Shown here piece after piece: positions 42,284-51,485 of a stretch of 64,000 nt of DNA (position 1 is its first letter; each line of letters opens with the position of its first letter). The translations under genes were made by a program, and so were the position numbers. The stretch is from Curtobacterium poinsettiae (GTDB lineage Bacteria; Actinomycetota; Actinomycetes; Actinomycetales; Microbacteriaceae): the NCBI RefSeq assembly GCF_025677645.1, contig NZ_CP106879.1, forward strand, positions 806,001 through 870,000, read 5' to 3'. The notes beneath the pieces were generated by a model. That model searched no databases and was not told where the DNA came from. It saw only the letters and a program-made list of their open reading frames with translations.

Positions 42284-43036
42284 TCAGGGGCGGCCGTACG
42301 CGCGAGCGGGGACCTGCGTCGCGAGCTTGCCGCCGGAGACGTCGAGCAGGGTGCCGGTGATGTACCCCGAGGCGTCGCTCGCCACGAAGACGAGCAGGTC
42401 GGCGACGTCGTCGGCGGTCTCCCACCGGCGCAGGGACAACGTGTCGAGCAGGCGGTCCTGTGCCTCGGTCGGCATCGTGGCGAACCCGTTCATCGCCGTC
42501 GGCACCATGCCCGGGGCGTACGCGTTGACCGTGATGCCCCACGGGCCCAGCTCGGACGCGAGCACCCGGGTGAACGAGACGACGGCGGCCTTCGACGCGG
42601 CGTAGGCGGCGCTCCCGACGCTCGGTACGATCGCGGCGAACGAGGCGGCGTTGACGATCCGACCGCGGCCGGCCGCCTGCATCACCGGAGCCACGGCCTG
42701 GCTCATCAGGAACGTGCCGCCGAGGTTGACGTCCATGCAACGGCGCCAGGCGTCCCACTCGAGTTCTGCGACCGTGCCCGTGACGTTGATGCCGGCGTTG
42801 TTCACCAGCACGTCGATCGTGCCGTGCCGCCGGACGACCTCGTCCACGGCGTCGCGCACCGACTGTGGGTCGGCGACGTTGCACACCACGTGGTCGAGCG
42901 GGAAGTCCGGTTCGAACGCCAGGTCGAGCGCGACGACGCGGCACCCCTCGGCGACGAAGCGGTCGGCGAGCGTGCGGCCGATCCCGCGCGCTGCGCCGGT
43001 CACGACCACCACGCGGTCGGTCAGGTCGAGGTGCAT
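42284..43036 (-). CDS. SDR oxidoreductase
   Basis: A 250-residue classical SDR. Cofactor motif TGAARGIGRTLA, Asp after the second strand (VVALDLAF, favouring NAD), NNAGINVTG, catalytic Ser in NAASFAAIV and YAASK. The end, YITGTLLDVSGG, is typical of 3-oxoacyl-ACP-reductase-like sugar or polyol dehydrogenases. ATG with GGGAG 7 nt upstream. Divergent from a second SDR, near a GntR remnant and a lactonase, so a sugar oxidation role is plausible. Confidence 0.92.
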   Translation of the reverse strand: MHLDLTDRVVVVTGAARGIGRTLADRFVAEGCRVVALDLAFEPDFPLDHVVCNVADPQSVRDAVDEVVRRHGTIDVLVNNAGINVTGTVAELEWDAWRRCMDVNLGGTFLMSQAVAPVMQAAGRGRIVNAASFAAIVPSVGSAAYAASKAAVVSFTRVLASELGPWGITVNAYAPGMVPTAMNGFATMPTEAQDRLLDTLSLRRWETADDVADLLVFVASDASGYITGTLLDVSGGKLATQVPARAYGRP

Positions 43037-43069
43037 CGTTGCTCCCGTCGTCGGTGCCTTGTGTAGGCA

Positions 43070-43075
43070 TACCAT
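43070..43075 (+). promoter_or_regulatory. -10 box, leaderless SDR transcript
   Basis: TACCAT lies 6 nt before the ATG of the SDR at 43082. It is embedded in the loose symmetry TTGTGTAGGCATACCA (43059-43074), with TNGT and ACNA ends as in some GntR-type operators; the operator reading is weak. Confidence 0.45.
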
Positions 43076-43081
43076 CCGAGC

Positions 43082-43804
43082 ATGACGGATCAGCGTGTGC
43101 TCTGGGTCACGGGTGGGGGCAGCGGCATGGGGGCCGCGAGCGCCGAGGCAGCGGCGTGTGACGGCTGGACCGTGGTGCTCAGCGGGCGCCGTGCCGAGCG
43201 GCTCGAGCAGGTCGCACGCACGATCCGAGCCGCCGGGGGAACCGCGGACGTCCTGCCCCTCGACGCGAACGAGCCCGACGCCGTCGCAGCCGCGCGGGAC
43301 ACCGTGCTCGAGCGGCACGGGCGGCTCGACGGGCTCGTGCTGGCGGCCGGGCTCAACGCCCCGCGACGCCGGTGGGACGACCAGTCGCTCACCGACTTCC
43401 GCGCGATCGTGGACACGAACCTCACCGCCGTCGTCACGATGGTGGACGCCGCGCTGCCGGCTCTCCGCGCGGCCGGAGGCGTGGTCGTGGTCGTGTCGTC
43501 GTACGCCGGGTGGTCCTTCCAACCGGGCGCGGGTGTCGCGTACTCGGCGAGCAAGTCCGCGCTCGCGTCGGTCGCACGGACGCTCAACCAGCAGGAGGCC
43601 GCGCACGGCGTGCGCGCCACCCACCTGTGCCCGGGCGACGTGGCGACCGACTTCCTCGACCAGCGGCCAGAGGTCCCCGACGCGGCCGCCCGGCAGCGGA
43701 TGCTCCGACCGGAGGACGTCGGGCGGACGGTCGCCTTCGTGCTCGGGGTGCCGGAGCACGTGCGCATCGACGAACTCGTGCTGTCGCCGGTCTCGCAGCG
43801 GTGA
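43082..43804 (+). CDS. SDR oxidoreductase
   Basis: A 240-residue SDR: TGGGSGMGAASAEAA, LSGRRAERLE (Arg suggesting NADP), AAGLNAPRR in place of NNAG, catalytic Ser in VVSSYAGWS and YSASK. Substrate unknown. Apparently leaderless. Its stop overlaps the GTG of a short GntR-like fragment (GTGA). Divergent from another SDR. Confidence 0.92.
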   Translation: MTDQRVLWVTGGGSGMGAASAEAAACDGWTVVLSGRRAERLEQVARTIRAAGGTADVLPLDANEPDAVAAARDTVLERHGRLDGLVLAAGLNAPRRRWDDQSLTDFRAIVDTNLTAVVTMVDAALPALRAAGGVVVVVSSYAGWSFQPGAGVAYSASKSALASVARTLNQQEAAHGVRATHLCPGDVATDFLDQRPEVPDAAARQRMLRPEDVGRTVAFVLGVPEHVRIDELVLSPVSQR

Positions 43805-43929
43805 CGAGCACCTTCGAACGGGTCCTCGACCAGATCGGTACCGCCGTCGTCTCCGGTGCCATCGCCGTGGGCAGCCGCCGGCGCATCGACGAGGCCTCGG
43901 CCGTGCGGGCGAACGTCTACCGCACGTGA
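43801..43929 (+). pseudogene. Truncated GntR-family regulator remnant
   Basis: A 42-codon frame beginning GTGA on the SDR stop. The product (FERVLDQIGTAVVSGAIAVG, then SRRRIDEASA and VYRT) aligns by eye with the first 40 residues of FCD-type GntR proteins, matching the pattern IxxAIxxGxLxPGxRLxxxxLA and then breaking at the point where SRTPxREAL should follow. No continuation is seen in other frames before the DedA gene. So it is a 5' remnant of a regulator, coupled to the SDR. A genuine mini-protein is less likely. Confidence 0.6.
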
Positions 43930-43996
43930 GCGGAGTGCCCCGGACCTGCGAGGATGGACGCCGGCGCGCCCCTCCGGCGCCCGTGGAGGGTGAGTC

Positions 43997-44617
43997 GTGG
44001 ACGCAGCACAGGACCTGGTCGTCCAGCTCGTCGGTACCCCGTGGGCGTTCTTCGTGGTCGGCCTCGTGCTCGCCCTGGGCAGCGTCGCGGTCTTCCTGCC
44101 CAGCCAGGCACTCGTCGTCGCGATCGGCACGCTCCTGGTGGGCGGTGACGGCGGTCTCCTGCCGGTCCTCTTCCTCGTCGTCGCGGCGTCGATCGGCATG
44201 GTCCTCGGCGACCTCGGGCTGTACCAGCTGGCGCGGTCGGTCGACCTCGGCTCCAGGTCGTGGTTCGCGCGTCCGAAGGTCCGCGCGGCACGGGACGCCA
44301 TCGACGGCCGCTACCGTGCGGCTCCCGCGCGCATCGCGGTGCTCGGACGCTTCATCCCGATGGGCCGGTTGACGACGAACCTGGTGGGCGCGGACAGCGG
44401 GCTCGACCTCCGGCGGTTCCTGCTCAGCTGCGTGCTCGCCGACGTCGTGTGGGCCGCGTACTGCGTCGGCATCGCCTCGGCCCCCGGGCGTTGGAGCCGC
44501 GAGCAGCCCTTCCTCGTCACGACCCTCGCGGTCGTGGCGTCGATCCTGCTCGGCCTCGCGATCTCCGCGATCGAGAAGGCCGTCCGACGACGGAGCGAGG
44601 CTGCGTCCGCGGCCTGA
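43997..44617 (+). CDS. DedA-family membrane protein
   Basis: A 206-residue DedA/SNARE-associated family protein. FLPSQALVVAIGTLL near residue 35 and RFIPMGRLTTNLVGADSGL near 116 match the family GRF-P-R pattern, though it is shortened. DedA proteins act as undecaprenyl-phosphate or phosphatidylethanolamine translocases dependent on membrane potential. GTG start with GGAGGGTG upstream. Confidence 0.85.
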   Translation: MDAAQDLVVQLVGTPWAFFVVGLVLALGSVAVFLPSQALVVAIGTLLVGGDGGLLPVLFLVVAASIGMVLGDLGLYQLARSVDLGSRSWFARPKVRAARDAIDGRYRAAPARIAVLGRFIPMGRLTTNLVGADSGLDLRRFLLSCVLADVVWAAYCVGIASAPGRWSREQPFLVTTLAVVASILLGLAISAIEKAVRRRSEAASAA

Positions 44618-44654
44618 CGAACGTAGGCTGGGCACCCCGTTCGAAGGAGAACCC

Positions 44655-45524
44655 GTGCTGCTCGACGACCTCGTACCGAACCCCGACGCGATCGAGCGCA
44701 TCGCCACCGGCAGTACCTGGGCCGAGGGGCCCTGCTGGATCCCGTCGACGCGCACGTTGCGGTGGTCCGACATCCCCGGCGACCGGATCCTGCAGTGGCA
44801 CGCCGACTCCGGGGAGACCTCGGTGTACGCGGACGGTGTCGAGTTCACCAACGGCCGCACGCTCGACCGGGACGGCAGTGTCGTGCAGTGCTCGCATGGC
44901 CTGCGTCGGGTCGAGCGCGACCGGGACGGCGTCGTCACGACGATCGTCGACGCGTGGGACGGGGGTCGGTTCAACTCCCCGAACGACGTCGTGATCGCGC
45001 GGGACGGCGGCGTCTGGTTCACCGACCCCGCCTACGGCATCACCCAGCCGCGTGAGGGGCACCCGGGCGTGCGTGAGTACGGCGACCACTGGGTGTTCCG
45101 GTGCGGACCGGCGGGTGAGGACCTACGGCCCGTGGCGACCGACCTGGACGAGCCGAACGGGCTGGCCTTCGACCCGGACGAGCGGGTGCTGTACATCGCG
45201 AGTTCGTCCGGCGACGAGCCGGTCATCCGCGCCTACGACCGCCGAGGCGACCTGCTGAAGAACGGCCGGGTGTTCGCGCGGCTCGAGCCCGGAGAGGGTG
45301 CGCCGGACGGCATCCGGGTCGACGTGCACGGCAACGTCTGGTCGTCCTCCCACCGCGGCGTCGTCGTGTTCGACCCCGATGGTGGCCGGATCGGTACGGT
45401 CGCCGTGCCGGAGGTCACGTCGAACCTGTGCTTCGGCGGCGACGACGGTACGACGCTGTTCCTGACCGCGACGACGTCGGTGTACCGGATCGCCACGACG
45501 ACGAGGGACGCTGCCGTATCCTGA
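44655..45524 (+). CDS. SMP-30/gluconolactonase-type lactonase
   Basis: A 289-residue six-bladed beta-propeller. TWAEGPCWIPSTRTLRWSDIPGDRI, RFNSPNDVVIARDGGVWFTDP and DEPNGLAFDPDERVLYIASS are hallmarks of the SGL family; the metal-binding Glu (AEGP), Asn (SPND) and Asp (PDGIRVDVHGN) are all present. It hydrolyses an aldonolactone or similar. GTG start after AAGGAG. Near two SDRs, fits dehydrogenase-lactonase oxidation of a sugar. Confidence 0.92.
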   Translation: MLLDDLVPNPDAIERIATGSTWAEGPCWIPSTRTLRWSDIPGDRILQWHADSGETSVYADGVEFTNGRTLDRDGSVVQCSHGLRRVERDRDGVVTTIVDAWDGGRFNSPNDVVIARDGGVWFTDPAYGITQPREGHPGVREYGDHWVFRCGPAGEDLRPVATDLDEPNGLAFDPDERVLYIASSSGDEPVIRAYDRRGDLLKNGRVFARLEPGEGAPDGIRVDVHGNVWSSSHRGVVVFDPDGGRIGTVAVPEVTSNLCFGGDDGTTLFLTATTSVYRIATTTRDAAVS

Positions 45525-45531
45525 CTCGGCC

Positions 45532-46683
45532 ATGCAGTGCGACTACTTCGACCGCGGGGTGTGCCGGTCCTGCACGCTCATGGGCCAGCCCTACGCCGAC
45601 CAGGTCCTCGACAAGGAACTCCGCACGCGCGAACTCCTGCACGCCGCGGTCGAGGCCGCCGGGGGCCCTGGAGCGGTCTCCTGGTCGCCCGCGATCACGA
45701 GCCCGGAGTCGGGGTACCGGAACAAGGCGAAGATGGTCGTGGGCGGGTCCGTCCAGCACCCCACCGTCGGCATCCTCGACCACCGGCAGCGCGGGGTGGA
45801 CCTCCGGCACTGCGGCATCTGCACGCCCGGCATCCGGCACGCGTTGCCCGTGCTGGCCGAGTTCGTCTCGACCGCCGGGCTGATCCCGTACGACGTCGCC
45901 GCGCGCCGGGGCGAGCTCAAGTACGTCCTGGTCACCGAGTCGCCCGACGGCGAGCTGATGATCCGGTTCGTGCTGCGTTCCGAGGGGCAGCTCCCGCGGC
46001 TCCGCCAGCACCTCGACGCCCTGCGTGCCGCACTGCCGAACGCGGTCGTGGTGACCGTCAACCTGCTGCCCGAGCACAAGGCCGTCACCGAAGGTGACCG
46101 CGAGGTCGTGCTGACCGAGCAGGAGACCCTGCCGATGCGGCTCGGCGGGATCACGATGCACCTGCGGCCGCAGAGCTTCTTCCAGACGAACACCGGCGTC
46201 GCGACCGAGCTGTACGCGCAGGCCTCGGCGTGGATCGACGAGCTCGACCCGGCATCGATGTGGGACCTGTACTGCGGCGTCGGCGGGTTCGCACTCCACG
46301 CTGCCCGTCCCGGCCGCGTGGTGACCGGCATCGAGACGAGCGCCGAGGCGATCCGTTCCGCGAAGCAGTCCGCTCGTGAGGCCGGCCTCGAAGGCCTCCG
46401 GTTCGCCGCAGACGACGCGACCGAGCACGCCGTCCGCGCCCGTCCGGACGCGGTGCCCGAGCTCGTCGTCGTGAACCCTCCGCGTCGCGGCATCGGAGAG
46501 CGCTTGTCGACCTGGCTCGAGGAGTCGGACGTCCAGCATGTCGTCTACTCGAGCTGCAACCCGGTGACCCTGGCGAAGGACCTCGCGCGCATGCCGTCGT
46601 TCCGACTGCGTCGCGCCCGGGTGCTCGACATGTTCCCGCAGACCGGCCATCTCGAGGCCGTGACCCTGTTGTCGCGGACGTGA
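45532..46683 (+). CDS. rlmC: 23S rRNA (uracil-C5)-methyltransferase
   Basis: A 383-residue SAM-dependent RNA methyltransferase of the RlmC/RumB group (U747 in E. coli). The iron-sulfur cysteines C3, C11, C14 and C94 or C97 are present (MQCDYFDRGVCRSC, HCGIC). SAM motif DLYCGVGGFAL, ending with the catalytic Cys in YSSCNPVTLAKDL and the base Glu in GHLEAVTLL. It has no TRAM domain, as expected for RlmC. It follows the lactonase by 7 nt and might share its transcript; TATCCT 9 nt upstream could be a local -10. Confidence 0.95.
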   Translation: MQCDYFDRGVCRSCTLMGQPYADQVLDKELRTRELLHAAVEAAGGPGAVSWSPAITSPESGYRNKAKMVVGGSVQHPTVGILDHRQRGVDLRHCGICTPGIRHALPVLAEFVSTAGLIPYDVAARRGELKYVLVTESPDGELMIRFVLRSEGQLPRLRQHLDALRAALPNAVVVTVNLLPEHKAVTEGDREVVLTEQETLPMRLGGITMHLRPQSFFQTNTGVATELYAQASAWIDELDPASMWDLYCGVGGFALHAARPGRVVTGIETSAEAIRSAKQSAREAGLEGLRFAADDATEHAVRARPDAVPELVVVNPPRRGIGERLSTWLEESDVQHVVYSSCNPVTLAKDLARMPSFRLRRARVLDMFPQTGHLEAVTLLSRT

Positions 46684-47685
<1,002 letters not shown>

Positions 47686-47703
47686 TCTCTCCGCAGACCG
47701 AAC

Positions 47704-47744
47704 ACGACGACGCCCCACGACCCCGAGTCGTGGGGCGTCGTCGT
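47704..47744. terminator. Bidirectional terminator between rpf-like and LCP genes
   Basis: A perfect 18-bp inverted repeat (ACGACGACGCCCCACGAC and its complement) with loop CCCGA between two convergent genes. Confidence 0.9.
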
Positions 47745-47754
47745 GCGTGCCGGG

Positions 47755-48798
47755 CTACTGCGGGTCGTCGGCGAGCCAGCCGGCGACGTCGTCGGACCGG
47801 AGCGCCTGGGACAGGGACCCGACCGCGAGCTCGTTCAGCGTCACGACCGACTGCCCGTCCGGTGACGTCCCGGAGCCCGCCGTCGGTACCGTGAAGGTCA
47901 CGAGGTCATCGGCCCGGACCGTGCGGAGCGACCACCCGAGTTCGGCCATCCGAGTGAACGTGAACCCGGCGTCGACCGACAGGTGTGCGCTCGTCGCAGC
48001 GACGAAGTCCTGGATGCGCCCGGGGTTGGTGACGGTGCCGCGGGACAGCAGTCCGTCCACGACGCCGCGCATGAACGCCTGCTGGTTGCGGACCCGGGTG
48101 TGGTCGGCGTCGGCGAAGGCGTGGCGCTCCCGCACGAAGGCGAGTGCCTCGGCGCCGTCGAGCCGGTTCGTCCCCGCCACGAAGTCGTGGTGGGTGGTCG
48201 AGAAGGCCTGCGGGGACGTCACGGTCACGCCGCCGAGGGCATCGGTCATGTCCTCGAACCCGGTGAAGTCGATCTCGGCGACGTGGTCGACCCGGACGTC
48301 CAGGAGATGCTCGACGGTCTGCACCGTGAGGGGTACCCCGCCCCAGGCGTACGCGGCGTTCATCTTGGCGCGCCCGTGCCCGGGGACCTCGACCCAGGAG
48401 TCCCGCATGATCGACATCAGGTAGACGTGCTGACGATCGGCGGGCACGTGCGCCAGCATCAGGGTGTCCGAACGCCCGCCCGCCGCCGCGGGTCCACCGT
48501 CGGGGTTGCCCTGCGCCCGGGAGTCGGAACCGATGAGCAGGACGTTCTCGCCCGCCGTCGGCGTCGGCCGGGTACCGCTCGGGAACGGGTTGCTGATGGT
48601 CTCGCGTCCGGCGTCGAAGCTCCGAGCGAGACCGCCGACGAACGCACTCGCGACGACGGCGACGACCAGGGCGACGCCGACGAGCGAGCCGAGCGTCGCG
48701 ATCAGCGCGACCAGGAACGGCCGCCGTCGCCGTCTGCTGCCGGCGGCGGCGTGCTGAGCGTGTGCAACGGCCGCGCGGGCGGCTCGGCGTTCGGACAT
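47755..48798 (-). CDS. LytR-CpsA-Psr family wall-polymer ligase
   Basis: A 347-residue membrane-anchored protein. Basic N-terminus, single helix at about 28-54, then an extracellular LCP domain from about 85 (ENVLLIGSDSRAQ, RSDTLMLAHV, IMRDSWVEVPGHGRAKMNAAYAWGG). The Arg/Asp pocket that holds the polyprenyl-phosphate is intact (RERHAFADADHTRVRNQQAFM). It transfers teichoic-acid-like or arabinogalactan-type polymers to peptidoglycan. ATG with AGGAG upstream. A TAGTAT at 48845-48840 may be its -10. A second LCP is at 52283. Confidence 0.94.
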   Translation of the reverse strand: MSERRAARAAVAHAQHAAAGSRRRRRPFLVALIATLGSLVGVALVVAVVASAFVGGLARSFDAGRETISNPFPSGTRPTPTAGENVLLIGSDSRAQGNPDGGPAAAGGRSDTLMLAHVPADRQHVYLMSIMRDSWVEVPGHGRAKMNAAYAWGGVPLTVQTVEHLLDVRVDHVAEIDFTGFEDMTDALGGVTVTSPQAFSTTHHDFVAGTNRLDGAEALAFVRERHAFADADHTRVRNQQAFMRGVVDGLLSRGTVTNPGRIQDFVAATSAHLSVDAGFTFTRMAELGWSLRTVRADDLVTFTVPTAGSGTSPDGQSVVTLNELAVGSLSQALRSDDVAGWLADDPQ

Positions 48799-48873
48799 TC
48801 GGGGCTCCTGTGGTCAGGTCGGCACGAACCGACCACGGGATACTACCGCATGTGGTATTTCAACGACAGTGTT

Positions 48874-49281
48874 TCAATCAGTCGCTGGCTTGGCGAGTAG
48901 CTCACCCAGCGCCGACCGGAGTGCGGGGTCCTCCGGCAGGACCTCGCGCTCGATGTGCCGCGCGGTCTCCCAGGCGGACCGGCCGGCGGCCGTCACGCTC
49001 ACGATGCGGCGCCGACGATCGGCGGGGTGCGGAGCGCGCTCGACCAGGCCGTCCCGCTCCATCCGCTCGAGCGTGCGGGACATCGTCTGCGGCTGGACCC
49101 GGGCCGTGCGGGCGATGGTGTCGGCGCCGGTCGGACCGGTCCGGATCAGGATGTCGATCGCGACGACCGCGGCGTGCGAGAGCCCGATGGCGCGGAGGCG
49201 TTCGTCCCAGTCCCGCTCGACGGACCGTGCAGCCGCGGACAGCAGGCGCCCGAGGGGCCACTGCTCGCTCGTGTCCTGCAT
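48874..49281 (-). CDS. MarR-family regulator
   Basis: A 135-residue winged-helix protein: recognition region TIARTARVQPQTMSRTLERM, wing RAPHPADRRRRIVSVTAAG. It is divergent from the MMPL transporter; a perfect palindrome lies between them, making it the probable local repressor. The ATG is preceded at 6 nt by TAGAAT, so it is probably leaderless. Confidence 0.92.
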   Translation of the reverse strand: MQDTSEQWPLGRLLSAAARSVERDWDERLRAIGLSHAAVVAIDILIRTGPTGADTIARTARVQPQTMSRTLERMERDGLVERAPHPADRRRRIVSVTAAGRSAWETARHIEREVLPEDPALRSALGELLAKPATD

Positions 49282-49287
49282 GCCGTG

Positions 49288-49293
49288 ATTCTA
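49288..49293 (-). promoter_or_regulatory. -10 box, leaderless marR transcript
   Basis: TAGAAT on the minus strand, one base from TATAAT, 6 nt before the ATG. Confidence 0.65.
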
Positions 49294-49323
49294 TGGTCGC
49301 CGAGCGCCCTCGACGGTCAAGTA

Positions 49324-49351
49324 GTCAGCATGCTGACGATCGGTGTACGCT
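49324..49351 (+). promoter_or_regulatory. Palindromic operator and -10 of the MMPL gene
   Basis: GTCAGCATGCTGAC at 49324-49337 is a perfect 14-bp palindrome. TACGCT at 49346-49351 is the likely -10, 7 nt before the GTG of the transporter, so that transcript is leaderless. The palindrome covers its -35 and spacer, and lies 43 nt upstream of the marR start, consistent with repression of the pump. Confidence 0.75.
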
Positions 49352-49358
49352 CACCGAC

Positions 49359-51473
49359 GTGTCCCGCTCCCTCCGCATCGTCCTCCCCGCGCTCGTCATC
49401 GTGGTCTGGCTCGGCATCGCCTCGGTCGGCGGTCCCTTCTTCGGCAAGATCTCCGAGGTCTCCACCAACGACCAGACCTCGTTCCTGCCCGCATCGGCCG
49501 ACGCCACGAAGGTGCAGGAACGGTCCTCCGAGTTCCGCGACGAGTCGGGGGCGCCCGCGATCATCGTCCTCGAGCGCGACGGCGGCCTGACGTCGACCGA
49601 CCTCGCCGACGCGAAGGCACTCGCCACGACGCTGTCCGACCGGGCCGACGTCGAGGCCGTCAGCCCGGTGATCCCGAGCGAGGACGGCGACGCGGTCGAG
49701 ATCGTCGCCACGCTCACACAGGACGCCGAGACCGGGGACGCGGTCGAGGCCATCCGGTCAGACGTCGACGATGCGCTGCCGTCCGGTGTGAGCGGCCACG
49801 TCACCGGCCCGGCCGGGTTCACCGCGGACCTGACCGAGGCCTTCGCCGGCATCGACGGGCTGCTGCTCGGGGTGGCGCTCGCCGCGGTGTTCGTGATCCT
49901 GATCATCGTCTACCGATCACCCCTGCTGCCCGTCCTCGTGCTCGGTACCGCCACGTTCGCCCTGTGCGCCTCGATCCTCGTGGTCTGGTGGCTCGCCGAG
50001 GCCGACATCGTGACGGTCAACGGGCAGGTGCAGGGCATCCTGTCGATCCTGGTGATCGGTGCGGCGACGGACTACGCGCTCCTGTACACCTCGCGCTTCC
50101 GGGAGGCCCTGCGCGACCACCGCACGGGTTGGGACGCGACGAAGGCCGCCCTGCGGGGGAGCCTCGAGCCGATCCTGGCCTCGGGCGGCACGGTGATCGT
50201 CGGGGTCCTCTGCCTGCTGCTCTCCGACCTCAACTCGAACAAGGCGCTCGGCCCCGTCGCGGCCATCGGCATCGCCTTCAGCCTGCTCGCCGCCCTGACG
50301 CTCCTGCCCGCGCTGCTGCTCGCGTTCCGCCGCGCGGCGTTCTGGCCGCTGCGTCCCGCGTTCGGCAGCGCCCACCCCGAGCTCACCGGTCCGGACGCCC
50401 GTGGCATCTGGGCGCGCGTCGGCCGGCTCGTCGCCCGGCGGTCGCGAGTGGTGTGGATCGTCTGCACGGTCGGCCTGCTCGCGATGGGTGCCGGCCTGTT
50501 CGGACTCAAGGCGGACGGGGTGCCGCAGAGTGACCTCATCATCGGATCGTCGCAGGCGCGTGACGGGCAGGACGTGCTGGCCGACCACTTCCCGGGCGGC
50601 TCCGGCAGCCCCGCGCAGGTCATCGGCGCGGAGCGCGACCTCGACCAGCTCGTCGACGCGATCACCGCGGTGGACGGGGTCGACGGTGTCGTCGCCGCGG
50701 CGAAGGACAGCCCCGCCGGGACCGTCCCGGTGACCGGGGACGCCGCCGGCAGCAGCACGCCGACCGTCTCCCGCGGTGACGTCCTGCTCGAGGCGACCCT
50801 GTCCGACGCCGCCGACTCGGACGCCGCCGAGCAGACCGTCCGCGACCTCCGCACCGCCGTCGAACGGGTCGACCCGGGAGCGATCGTCGGTGGCGTCACC
50901 GCGACGGCGGTCGACACGAACGACACCGGCATCCGTGACCGCACGTTGATCATCCCCGTGGTGCTCGTGGTCATCCTGCTGATCCTGATGCTCCTGCTCC
51001 GCAGCATCGTCGCGCCGCTCGTCCTGATCGGCAGCGTGATCGTGTCCTTCGCGGCGGCCCTCGGTGTCGGAGCGCTCGTCTTCGACCACGTGTTCGACTT
51101 CCCGGGCGCGGACCCGAGCGTGCCGCTGTACTCGTTCGTGTTCCTGGTGGCACTCGGCGTCGACTACAACATCTTCCTCATGACACGAGTGCGCGAGGAA
51201 GCGCTGCGACACGGCCCACGCGAGGGTGTCCTGCGCGGACTCGGCGTGACCGGCGGGGTGATCACGTCGGCGGGCGTCGTGCTCGCCGCCACGTTCGCCG
51301 CCCTCGGCGTCATACCGATCCTGTTCCTCGTGCAGATCGCGTTCGTCGTCGCGTTCGGCGTCCTGCTCGACACGATCGTGGTCCGCTCGCTGCTCGTGCC
51401 GGCGCTGGCCTACGACCTCGGGCACCGCGCCTGGTGGCCGTCGCGCCTCTCGCGGACGAACCCTGACATGTGA
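49359..51473 (+). CDS. MMPL-family RND-like transporter
   Basis: A 704-residue, 12-helix protein of the MMPL/YdfJ type. An N-terminal helix and an extracellular loop (about 40-165) are followed by a five-helix block containing ATDYALLYTSRFREAL (proton-relay DY pair). A second extracellular loop (about 395-525) precedes a second block with ALGVDYNIFLMTRVREEA, the repeated DYN motif. It exports lipids or hydrophobic drugs. The GTG start follows the divergent MarR region; an upstream frame crosses marR and is not coding. Confidence 0.93.
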   Translation: MSRSLRIVLPALVIVVWLGIASVGGPFFGKISEVSTNDQTSFLPASADATKVQERSSEFRDESGAPAIIVLERDGGLTSTDLADAKALATTLSDRADVEAVSPVIPSEDGDAVEIVATLTQDAETGDAVEAIRSDVDDALPSGVSGHVTGPAGFTADLTEAFAGIDGLLLGVALAAVFVILIIVYRSPLLPVLVLGTATFALCASILVVWWLAEADIVTVNGQVQGILSILVIGAATDYALLYTSRFREALRDHRTGWDATKAALRGSLEPILASGGTVIVGVLCLLLSDLNSNKALGPVAAIGIAFSLLAALTLLPALLLAFRRAAFWPLRPAFGSAHPELTGPDARGIWARVGRLVARRSRVVWIVCTVGLLAMGAGLFGLKADGVPQSDLIIGSSQARDGQDVLADHFPGGSGSPAQVIGAERDLDQLVDAITAVDGVDGVVAAAKDSPAGTVPVTGDAAGSSTPTVSRGDVLLEATLSDAADSDAAEQTVRDLRTAVERVDPGAIVGGVTATAVDTNDTGIRDRTLIIPVVLVVILLILMLLLRSIVAPLVLIGSVIVSFAAALGVGALVFDHVFDFPGADPSVPLYSFVFLVALGVDYNIFLMTRVREEALRHGPREGVLRGLGVTGGVITSAGVVLAATFAALGVIPILFLVQIAFVVAFGVLLDTIVVRSLLVPALAYDLGHRAWWPSRLSRTNPDM

Positions 51474-51485
51474 CACGCTGGGTCC

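Noticed and set aside
39471..42605. A 1044-codon open frame on the plus strand opposite mnhA
   Set aside because: Charged, low-complexity composition (EHRDDRQ type) and exact antisense position to a well-recognised antiporter gene; a codon shadow.
43059..43074. Strong GntR operator in the SDR/SDR spacer
   Set aside because: The TNGT...ACNA symmetry is loose (about half of the positions match), so I list it only as a possibility.
48762..49358. 199-codon N-terminal extension of the MMPL transporter
   Set aside because: It runs antisense through the marR gene and across the operator; the membrane protein proper begins at GTG 49359 with its first helix.
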